The notes beneath the pieces were generated by a model that was not told the origin of the DNA, did no database searches, and saw only the letters and a program-made list of their open reading frames with translations. Positions 6,889-13,521 of a stretch of 64,000 bases of DNA are shown here, piece after piece (positions within the stretch are counted from its first letter, which is position 1; every line of letters starts with the position of its first letter). Source of the stretch: Azohydromonas caseinilytica (lineage in GTDB: Bacteria; Pseudomonadota; Gammaproteobacteria; Burkholderiales; Burkholderiaceae_C); the NCBI RefSeq assembly GCF_012927045.1, contig NZ_JABBFW010000011.1:62001-126000 (forward strand), read 5' to 3'. The position numbers and the translations under genes were made by a program.

Positions 6889-9405
6889 ATGGACACCGCC
6901 CCGCTGCCGAACACGCTGCCCCGCCCCGAGGGCGAGCTGCCCGCGCTGGAGCGGGCGTGGGCCAGCCCGCGCGGCTGGCGCCGCCTCACCGACGTCAACA
7001 ACACCTTCATCGGCCAGCTCTACATCGCCACCGCGCTGCTGTTCCTGCTGCTGGCCGGGGTGCTGGGCCTGCTCATGCGCGCGCAACTGGCCGTGCCCGG
7101 CAACACGCTGCTCGATGCCGGCACCTACAACCAGGTCTTCACCATGCACGGCACGGTGATGATGTTTCTCTTCGCCGTGCCCATCGTCGAGGCCATCGCG
7201 GTGTACCTGCTGCCCAACATGCTGGGTGCGCGCGACCTGCCCTTCCCGCGGCTGTCGGCCTATGCCTACTGGGCCTATGCCTTCGGCGGCCTGGCCTTCT
7301 TCTGCACGCTGTTCGTGGGGCTGGCGCCGGACGGCGGCTGGTTCATGTACCCGCCGCTGACCAGCCGCGTCGAGTCGCCGGGGCTCAATGCCGACTTCTG
7401 GCTGCTGGGCATCGGCTTCATCGAGATCTCGGCCATCGCCGGGGCGGTGGAACTGATCATCGGCATCCTGATGACGCGGGCGCCGGGGCTGAGCCTGGCG
7501 CGCATGCCGGTCTATGCCTGGGCCATGCTGGTGGTGGGCGTGATGATCGTGTTCGCCTTCCCGGCCGTCATCGCCGGCACGGCGCTGCTGGAGCTGGAGC
7601 GCGCCTTCGACTGGCCCTACTTCGACGCCGCGCGCGGCGGCGACCCGCTGCTGTGGCAGCACCTGTTCTGGTTCTTCGGGCACCCGGAGGTCTACATCAT
7701 CTTCCTGCCCGCCGCGGGCATGGTCTCCACCTTCCTGCCCGCGCTGGTGCAGGCGCCGCTGGCAGGGCGGCGCGCCATCGTCGCGGCGCTGCTGGCGGTG
7801 GGCGTGTTCAGCTTCGCGCTGTGGGCGCACCACATGTTCAGCGCCGGGCTGGGCACGCTGTCGCTCACGCTCGTCTCCGCCGCCAGCATGGCGGTGGCCG
7901 TGCCGGCGGGGCTGCAGGTGTTCGGCTGGCTGGCGACGCTGGCGCGCGGACGCGTGCGCGCCGACACGCCCACGCTGTTCGTGATCGGCTTCCTGCTCAC
8001 CTTCACCCTGGGCGGGCTCACCGGCGTGATGGTGGCGGTGCTGCCCTTCGACTGGCAGGCGCACGACAGCTACTTCATCGTCGCGCACCTGCACTACGTG
8101 CTCATCGGCGGCGTGCTGTTCCCGGTGTTCGCGGCGCTGTACTACTGGCTGCCGCTGCTCAACGGCCACACCCTGAGCGAGCGCTGCGGGCGCTGGGTGT
8201 TCGGCCTGGTGTTCGGCGGCTTTCACCTGGCCTTCTTCCCGCTGCACATCGCCGGGCTGCGCGGCATGCCGCGGCGCGTCTACACCTACGACGCCGGGCT
8301 GGGCTGGGAGCTGCCGAACCTGCTGTCCTCGCTGGGCGCGGCGCTGCTGGGGCTGGGCGTGGGGCTGCTGAGCGTTGACTTGGTCCGCACCCTGCGCCGT
8401 CCGGCGCGCGAGCACGGCAACCCCTGGCGCGCGCCGACGCTGGAGTGGCTGCCCTCGGCCAACTACGGCACGCGCAGCATCCCGCAGGTGGACGGCCGCG
8501 ACCCGCTGTGGCGCCGGCCCGCGCTGGCCGAGGAGGTGCAGGCCGGGCGGCACTGGCTGCCGGGCACGGCCACGGGCGCGCGCGAAACCATCGTCACCAG
8601 CGCGCGCGGGGCGCAGCCGCGGCACCTGATCCTGCTGCCCGGGCCGAGCTGGCTGCCCTTCATCGCCGCCCTGGGCACGGCCGGCTTCTTCCTGCTGCTG
8701 ACGGTGAAATGGGTGCTGACGGCCTGGGCCTGCGGGCTGCTGGCCGTGGCCTGCGTCTGGGCCTGGCTGTGGCGGACCGACCGCCTGCCCGCCACCACCG
8801 ACGCGCTGGTCGCCGAGGGCGTGCGGCTGCCGGTGGGCGCGGCGCTGACGGCCTCGCACTCCTGGTGGGCGACCGTGATCCTGCAGGTGGTGGACGCCAC
8901 GGTGCTGGCCTCCATCGCCTTCGCGCACCTGCACCTGGCGATGCGGCTGGAGGTGTGTCCACCGCCGGGCGCGGCGCTGCCGCCGCTGTCCACCGTGGCC
9001 GGCGCGGCGGGCGCCTTCGCCGCCAGCGCGCTGCTGTGGGCCGCGGCGGGGCGCGGGCTGTCGGCCGGACGCTTGAAACGCTGGCGGCTGCTGCCGCTGG
9101 GCGGCGCGCTGGCACTGGCCCTGGGCGGCTTCGCGCTGCTGCTGCGGGGCCACGCTGACGCCGGGCTGGCGCCCACGGCCAGCGGCTGGGGCGCCAGCGT
9201 GGCAGGGCTGCTGGGCTACCAGGGCTTTCACATGGCGCTGATGGCGCTGTGCGCCGCCTACCTGGCGGCGCGGCTGTGGCGGCGGCTGGTGACGCCGCGC
9301 CAGCGCGCCACCTGGGACAACGTCGCGCTGCTGTGGTGGGGCGGCTGCGCGCAGGGCGTGGTGGTGGCGCTGCTGCCGCATGCGGCGGCGGCCTGGCTGC
9401 CCTGA
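6889..9405 (+). CDS. ctaD: Cytochrome c oxidase subunit I-III fusion with altered proton channels
   Basis: An 838-residue membrane protein. Residues 1 to about 560 are heme-copper oxidase subunit I. The rest is subunit III-like, with helices and the E-for-lipid type stretch reduced. Metal ligands are all present: His87 (TMHGTV), His265 with Tyr269 in HPEVY, His314-His315, and the HLH pair in IVAHLHYVL. The GHPEV motif places it in the A1 class. However, ungapped alignment by eye with the Paracoccus/Rhodobacter enzyme puts Gln343 at the K-channel lysine and Ala340 at its threonine (PAGLQVF instead of PTGIKIF). The D-channel Asp is kept (Asp116), but both asparagine-gate positions are changed (Val105, Ser123). 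Fusion of I and III occurs in other bacteria; the channel changes are discussed as a finding. Confidence 0.93.
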   Translation: MDTAPLPNTLPRPEGELPALERAWASPRGWRRLTDVNNTFIGQLYIATALLFLLLAGVLGLLMRAQLAVPGNTLLDAGTYNQVFTMHGTVMMFLFAVPIVEAIAVYLLPNMLGARDLPFPRLSAYAYWAYAFGGLAFFCTLFVGLAPDGGWFMYPPLTSRVESPGLNADFWLLGIGFIEISAIAGAVELIIGILMTRAPGLSLARMPVYAWAMLVVGVMIVFAFPAVIAGTALLELERAFDWPYFDAARGGDPLLWQHLFWFFGHPEVYIIFLPAAGMVSTFLPALVQAPLAGRRAIVAALLAVGVFSFALWAHHMFSAGLGTLSLTLVSAASMAVAVPAGLQVFGWLATLARGRVRADTPTLFVIGFLLTFTLGGLTGVMVAVLPFDWQAHDSYFIVAHLHYVLIGGVLFPVFAALYYWLPLLNGHTLSERCGRWVFGLVFGGFHLAFFPLHIAGLRGMPRRVYTYDAGLGWELPNLLSSLGAALLGLGVGLLSVDLVRTLRRPAREHGNPWRAPTLEWLPSANYGTRSIPQVDGRDPLWRRPALAEEVQAGRHWLPGTATGARETIVTSARGAQPRHLILLPGPSWLPFIAALGTAGFFLLLTVKWVLTAWACGLLAVACVWAWLWRTDRLPATTDALVAEGVRLPVGAALTASHSWWATVILQVVDATVLASIAFAHLHLAMRLEVCPPPGAALPPLSTVAGAAGAFAASALLWAAAGRGLSAGRLKRWRLLPLGGALALALGGFALLLRGHADAGLAPTASGWGASVAGLLGYQGFHMALMALCAAYLAARLWRRLVTPRQRATWDNVALLWWGGCAQGVVVALLPHAAAAWLP

Positions 9406-9422
9406 ATACCGCAGGCGCCGCG

Positions 9423-9782
9423 ATGACCGCCCGCCACCCCCCGCCCGCGCCCGGCTTCTTTGCCGGGCTGCGCACCGGCCTGGCGCCGCTGGCGCTGTGG
9501 GCGGCGCATTTCGCGTTCTGCTATGTCGCCACGGCCGTGGGCTGCACGGCGCTGCTCCAGGGCGGCGGCATCACGCCGCAGACGCTGCGCGCGGTGCTGG
9601 CGCTGGGCACCACGGTGGCGCTGGCCGGCGGCGCGGGGCTGCTGTGGCGCGCCTGCCGGCCCGCGGCCCGCCGCGGCGGCGACCTGTTGCCGGTGCTGCG
9701 CCGCACCGGCGCGCTGCTGGCGCTGGTGGGCATGGCCTGGACCGGCTTGCCGCTGGCGCTGCTGCCGGTGTGCGGGCGCTGA
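9423..9782 (+). CDS. Small membrane protein at the end of the oxidase operon
   Basis: A 119-residue hydrophobic protein with three predicted membrane helices (about 18-38, 52-75, 90-112), starting at the ATG at 9423, 17 bp after the oxidase stop. A single His sits in the first helix (LWAAHFAFCY), together with two cysteines (FCY, VGC). It has no heme or copper motif. The position at the end of the operon resembles the small subunit IV or assembly-type membrane proteins found in other oxidase operons, but I do not recognise the family. Alternatives are a structural subunit of this oxidase or an assembly factor. Confidence 0.65.
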   Translation: MTARHPPPAPGFFAGLRTGLAPLALWAAHFAFCYVATAVGCTALLQGGGITPQTLRAVLALGTTVALAGGAGLLWRACRPAARRGGDLLPVLRRTGALLALVGMAWTGLPLALLPVCGR

Positions 9783-10148
9783 GCCGACCCGCCCGTCCAC
9801 GCCGGCGCGGCCAGGGACGCTCAAGAGGCGCAGGTAAATCTTTTATTTTCGGCACACCCGGTTTCAAAAACCCCGCGCCTGCAGGAGTTTCCTCTACACC
9901 AACCCCAATGAACTTACGAAAAGGTTACCGCTGTCGTTTCAACTTACTCGGCGAACCCGGCGCGCTGCAGTATTTTCCTCGGACAGACCGCACCTATTCA
10001 TGGAGGCACGGGGCTCAATTTCCAGGGCCGGCGGTATTTGCCTGCGCCTGGAATAAGCGCTCGCTTCCGATTTTCCATCCGTCCCGGGCGGACGGTTGGT
10101 TTTGTTGCGCCTGAATTTGTCATTGATTTTAAGCTGATGGAGTTTGGC
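9783..10148. other. Intergenic region after the oxidase operon
   Basis: 366 bp with no convincing gene. The middle is markedly more AT-rich than its surroundings (TTTTATTTTC at 9841-9850, ATTTTAAGCTGATGG near 10125), which suits a promoter for the downstream secreted-protein pair. A GGCACAC element at 9851 resembles a sigma-54 -24 box, but the matching -12 box is absent. No clear rho-independent terminator for the oxidase operon was seen. Confidence 0.5.
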
Positions 10149-10478
10149 ATGAAGCGTTTCCATGTCCTGCTGGTGGCCGGACTGCTGTCGGCGCCCCTGC
10201 TGGCCTCGGCCGCCCGGGTGGTGTCGGACTGGGGCAAGATCACCTTCATCGGCACCAGCTCGGCCGCCGATGCGCTGGGCGTGACCAGCACGGCGCCCAC
10301 CGTCAATCCCGGCTGCCCCACGCTCAATGCCGGCTATTCCACCGATGCCGGCGACCCCGGCCGGGCCCTGCACCACTCGGTATTGATGGCCGCGTTCCTG
10401 AATAACCGGGAGGTGCAGATCGTTGCCGACGGCTGCGCCTTCAACAAGCCGCGCATCATTTCCGTGATCGTGCGCTGA
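10149..10478 (+). CDS. Small secreted protein of unknown function
   Basis: A 109-residue protein with a clear signal peptide (MKRFHVLLVAGLL to about residue 21, cut after LASA). The mature part is about 88 residues, probably beta-rich, with two cysteines (PGCP and DGCA) that could form a disulfide, and it ends in IISVIVR. I do not recognise the family. The start is supported by a GGAG element shortly upstream; another in-frame ATG four codons earlier is possible. It is separated from the secreted beta-propeller gene by only 4 bp, so the two are co-translated and probably act together outside the cytoplasm, for example as a small subunit and a scaffold. That partnership is inferred. Confidence 0.7.
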   Translation: MKRFHVLLVAGLLSAPLLASAARVVSDWGKITFIGTSSAADALGVTSTAPTVNPGCPTLNAGYSTDAGDPGRALHHSVLMAAFLNNREVQIVADGCAFNKPRIISVIVR

Positions 10479-10482
10479 GGCC

Positions 10483-12315
10483 ATGAAGCGGCTTTTCAGG
10501 CCATTTTCGCGCGCGGGCTCGGCGGCCGGCACAACAGGCCGCTGGCTGGTGTTGCTGACGGGGCTGGCGGTATTTCCGGCCATGGCCGCGCAGGTGCTGG
10601 CCAGCCGCAACAACAACGCCCGCACCGGCGCCAATCTCTACGAGCAGCGGCTGTCCGCGGCCAATGTGAACCCGCGCCAGTTCGGCCACCTGTTTTCCCA
10701 GGAGGTCGAGGGCAACATCTACGCCCAGCCGCTGGTGGCCACGGACGTGAAGACCGGCGGCGGGCTGCGCAACATCGTCTACGTCGCCACCACCGACAAC
10801 CTGGTCTACGCCTTCGATGCCGACGGCACCGGGCGCAGCCGCGGCTTCATCTGGGCGCGCCGCCTGGGCGACCCGCCCGGCGCCAATCCGGCGGCCAAGG
10901 TGACGGTGCCGCTGGGTGGCCTGCTGCTGCCCTCCATCCCGAACCGGGCGCCGCGGGTGGGGCCGGTGCCCTGGAACGACCCGGCCCATTTCCGCAACAA
11001 CGCCACCACCTTCATGGGCAACGTCGGCGTCATCGGCACGCCGGTGATCGACCGCGGCCGCAACGCCATCTACCTGGTGTCGCGCACCAAGGCCGGCGCG
11101 CAGTACGTGCAGACGCTGCACGCGCTGGACCTGTCCACCGGCAACCAGAAGCCCGGCAGCCCGGTGGTGCTGGCGCGCGACACCTCGCGCACCAGCTTCG
11201 CCGCCTTCATGAACCAGCGCACGGGCCTGGCCATCGCCAACGACCGCCTCATCGTCGCCTGGGGCTCGCCGGGCACGGGCGAGGACGTCAACCGCTACAG
11301 CGGCTACGTGATGGCCTTCAACCTCGACACCCTGGGCCGCAGCGGCTGCTTCGCCACCGGCACGCGGCTGGGCGGCGGCATCGGCTTCTGGCAGGCCGGG
11401 CGCGCGCCGGTGGTGGACGGGGCGGGCCGGGTCTACCTGTTCAGCGGCAACGGCGGGCCGCGCGCCGCCGACCCGGTGAACCTGTGCACGGCTGACGGCA
11501 GCTTCCCGGCCGCGCCGCCGCTGGGCGTGTACCTCTCCAACGCGCTGCTGCAGCTGGACTTCCGGCGCCCGCAGCCGCTGCTGCACCAGGCGCTGGCCCC
11601 GAACCAGGAAGCGCTGGACGTGTGCGACGTGGACCTCGGCGGCTCCGGCCCGCTGCTGGTGCCGGGCACCGGCACGATGGTGGGCGGCGGCAAGCAGGGG
11701 CTGCTGCACGTGTTCAGCCGCAGCGCCGATGGCCGGCACGAGCTCACGCAGACGGTGCAGGCCTACGCCGGGCCGCCCGAGTACTTCGGCATCCGCGTGG
11801 ACGACCAGGGTGTCAAGCGCTGCGCGCGCCGCGGCCAGCCCGAGGCGCAGGGCGCGCACCACATCATGGGCGGGCCGGTGTATTGGGAGAGCCCGGTGCA
11901 CGGGCCGCTGCTGTACCTGTCGCCGGAGTCGGAATACATCCAAGCCTTCCGCTTCGACAAGGCGCGCAGCCAGCTCGCGCCCGACCCGGTGATGCGCAGC
12001 GCCGCGCCGGTGCTGCGCCATCCCGGCGCGATCCTGAGCCTGTCGGCCAACGGCAGCCAGCAGGGCAGCGGCATCCTCTGGGCGGTGCAGGGCGACCGCA
12101 AGGTGGACTCGCCGGAAGACCCGTGGATCGAGCAGATCCGCGGCGTGGTGCGCGCCTTCGACGCCGACGACCTGTCGCGCGAGCTGTGGAACAGCAAGCA
12201 GTCCGACGGGCCGGAATTCAACTTCGCCAAGTTCACGCCGGTGACGGTGGCCAACGGCAAGGTCTACGTGCCGACCTTCTCCGGCAAGCTGATCGTCTAC
12301 GGGCTGAAGCCCTGA
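10483..12315 (+). CDS. Secreted PQQ-like beta-propeller protein
   Basis: A 610-residue protein with an N-terminal signal (hydrophobic core WLVLLTGLAVF, cleavage near AMAA). The body is built from beta-propeller blades of the PQQ/WD type, with strand motifs such as NIVYVATTDNLVYAFDA, NAIYLVSRT, YVQTLHALDLSTG and KVYVPTFSG. These are the repeat signature of pyrroloquinoline-quinone-type propellers, including BamB and quinoprotein dehydrogenases. I see no quinoprotein catalytic disulfide (adjacent cysteines) or C-terminal heme, so it is more likely a binding or scaffold propeller than an alcohol dehydrogenase. It follows the small secreted protein by 4 bp and ends at a pair of hairpins that separate it from the convergent lectin gene. 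Confidence 0.8.
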   Translation: MKRLFRPFSRAGSAAGTTGRWLVLLTGLAVFPAMAAQVLASRNNNARTGANLYEQRLSAANVNPRQFGHLFSQEVEGNIYAQPLVATDVKTGGGLRNIVYVATTDNLVYAFDADGTGRSRGFIWARRLGDPPGANPAAKVTVPLGGLLLPSIPNRAPRVGPVPWNDPAHFRNNATTFMGNVGVIGTPVIDRGRNAIYLVSRTKAGAQYVQTLHALDLSTGNQKPGSPVVLARDTSRTSFAAFMNQRTGLAIANDRLIVAWGSPGTGEDVNRYSGYVMAFNLDTLGRSGCFATGTRLGGGIGFWQAGRAPVVDGAGRVYLFSGNGGPRAADPVNLCTADGSFPAAPPLGVYLSNALLQLDFRRPQPLLHQALAPNQEALDVCDVDLGGSGPLLVPGTGTMVGGGKQGLLHVFSRSADGRHELTQTVQAYAGPPEYFGIRVDDQGVKRCARRGQPEAQGAHHIMGGPVYWESPVHGPLLYLSPESEYIQAFRFDKARSQLAPDPVMRSAAPVLRHPGAILSLSANGSQQGSGILWAVQGDRKVDSPEDPWIEQIRGVVRAFDADDLSRELWNSKQSDGPEFNFAKFTPVTVANGKVYVPTFSGKLIVYGLKP

Positions 12316-12349
12316 ACGTCACAGCGGCTCGGGGTGGTTCCCGCCTCGG

Positions 12350-12416
12350 GCCCGGGCCGGCGCTTCGGCCCGGGCGCGCGCCAAGGTGAAAGGGGCCTCG
12401 CGGCCCCGGTACTTGG
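12350..12416. terminator. Two adjacent hairpins between convergent genes
   Basis: Two inverted repeats lie in the 142-bp gap between convergent genes. The first has a 10-bp stem, GCCCGGGCCG at 12350-12359 with CGGCCCGGGC at 12366-12375, and a 6-nt loop. The second pairs GGGGCC with GGCCCC around TCGC, flanked by an outer CCAAG/CTTGG pair (12381-12416). No T-run follows either, so a bidirectional or Rho-assisted stop is the most that can be said. Confidence 0.5.
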
Positions 12417-12457
12417 CTCATTTGAGGGCAGCGGCCCAGGACCGCCGCCCGGCCGCC

Positions 12458-12877
12458 TCAGCCTTGGTAGGCGCCCGGATACCAGGGGCCGTTGCCGTCC
12501 CAGCACAGCTCGGCGACGCGGCCGTTGGGCTGCGTCACGTAGACGCGCAGGTGCAGCGCGCCGTCCTGCCAGGCGGTGGCGCTGACCGCGCTGCCCGGTG
12601 TGGCGGGGAAAGCGCCCACATACCAGTGGTCGCGGTCCCAGCAGTACTCCGTCACCTTGCCCTGGTTGGCGACGTAGGCGCGGATGTGGATCTGGCCGCT
12701 GCCGTCCTGCCACGAAGTGGCGCCCACGGCCTGCCCTTCCTGGACGAAACCGCCGGCGGACCAGCCACCGTCCCAGCACTTCTCGGTCACCTTCGCGCCG
12801 TCGCTCGTGTAAATGCGCAGGTGGGTGCCGTTCTGATTCCAGGACACTGCCGAAGTCGAGAATGCGAATTGAGACAT
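12458..12877 (-). CDS. Fucose-lectin-like protein with three AAL/RSL-type repeats
   Basis: A 139-residue protein without a signal peptide. It consists of three repeats of about 45 residues (9-52, 53-97, 98-139), each with an SW strand, an xxIRxY strand, a VTExCWDG turn and a WYxGAF/Y end. This is the pattern of the six-bladed fucose-binding lectins of Aleuria (AAL), Ralstonia (RSL) and Burkholderia ambifaria (BambL). The sugar-contacting Arg and Glu of each blade are kept: R21/E32, R66/E77, R111/E123. RSL and BambL subunits have two blades and form trimers; a three-blade subunit would make a six-bladed propeller as a dimer. The start MSQFAF is chosen because a GGGAAA element precedes it. It likely binds fucosylated glycans or self polysaccharide. 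Confidence 0.88.
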   Translation of the reverse strand: MSQFAFSTSAVSWNQNGTHLRIYTSDGAKVTEKCWDGGWSAGGFVQEGQAVGATSWQDGSGQIHIRAYVANQGKVTEYCWDRDHWYVGAFPATPGSAVSATAWQDGALHLRVYVTQPNGRVAELCWDGNGPWYPGAYQG

Positions 12878-13456
12878 TTGATTTCCCAGTAGGATTTTAA
12901 AACGGTCGCCGGCCTTTGCCATCCAGCAACACCGCAGCGACCGAAAATCATGCTATTCCCGTCCATAAAGTTTCTACATTACACGTTGTTACTGCGGTCA
13001 TGGGTTTATGCTGAGTTTTGCCCCATATCAATCCGGGGCGCCTGATCAAATATCAAATCCATTTTCCAGGGCTGTGGAAGCAAGCACCCGGGCGCCCAGG
13101 AGCCGCGCCAGCGGGAGCACAGCCGCAACACCAGCCGGCCCGCCGCGCCGGCGTGCGGCATGCGCATGCAGAAGGCGCAGACCGCTTGCATCGTGATGCC
13201 ACCGGCGGTGCCGTGCCCGCGCCCGGCATGCTCATGCCGCGGCCAAGCCCTCTATCCCATGGCCGCGAGTCGCCCCGTGTATTTGTTCATATCCGCACCC
13301 GGCATGAAATACCATCAACCGAATTGAATGCAACCGAGCAGCAAAATATCCGCGCAGCGCCTTGTCTGAGTTTCAGAAGCCGACATCGATTTACTGGCAC
13401 GCCTTTCCCGCGACCCTGCGCACACCGAAATACCGGAATCGCGCCCCAGCCACGCC
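12878..13456. other. Intergenic region upstream of the lectin gene
   Basis: About 580 bp without a convincing gene. The part next to the lectin gene (12940-13020) is AT-richer and should hold its promoter. No lux-box-like dyad was found, although related lectins are quorum-regulated. A perfect -24-like TGGCACG at 13395 lacks a -12 partner and faces no gene. Short open frames here have no ribosome-binding sites. Confidence 0.45.
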
Positions 13457-13493
13457 CAAAACAAAACCCCGCGCCGCCAGTGGCGACGCGGGG
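13457..13493 (-). terminator. Rho-independent terminator of the iorAB operon
   Basis: On the minus strand a strong GC stem (CCCCGCG with CGCGGGG, continued by CGCCA with TGGCG; 13467-13493) is followed by a T-rich run (TTTTGTTTT, 13457-13466). It lies about 30 bp downstream of the molybdopterin subunit stop. Confidence 0.8.
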
Positions 13494-13521
13494 CTCGGGC
13501 CCGGGGTCAGGGCAGCAGCGC

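Noticed and set aside
5938-9381. An open frame of more than 1100 codons antisense to the oxidase genes
   Set aside because: Low-complexity Gln/Arg/His composition and no motif; a shadow of the oxidase reading frame.
9850-9866. Sigma-54-like CGGCACAC before the secreted-protein pair
   Set aside because: The -12 element reads GTTT in place of TTGC; the distance to the ATG is almost 300 bp.
13395-13411. Sigma-54-like TGGCACG on the plus strand
   Set aside because: No TTGC at the required distance (TCCC instead) and no gene downstream on that strand.
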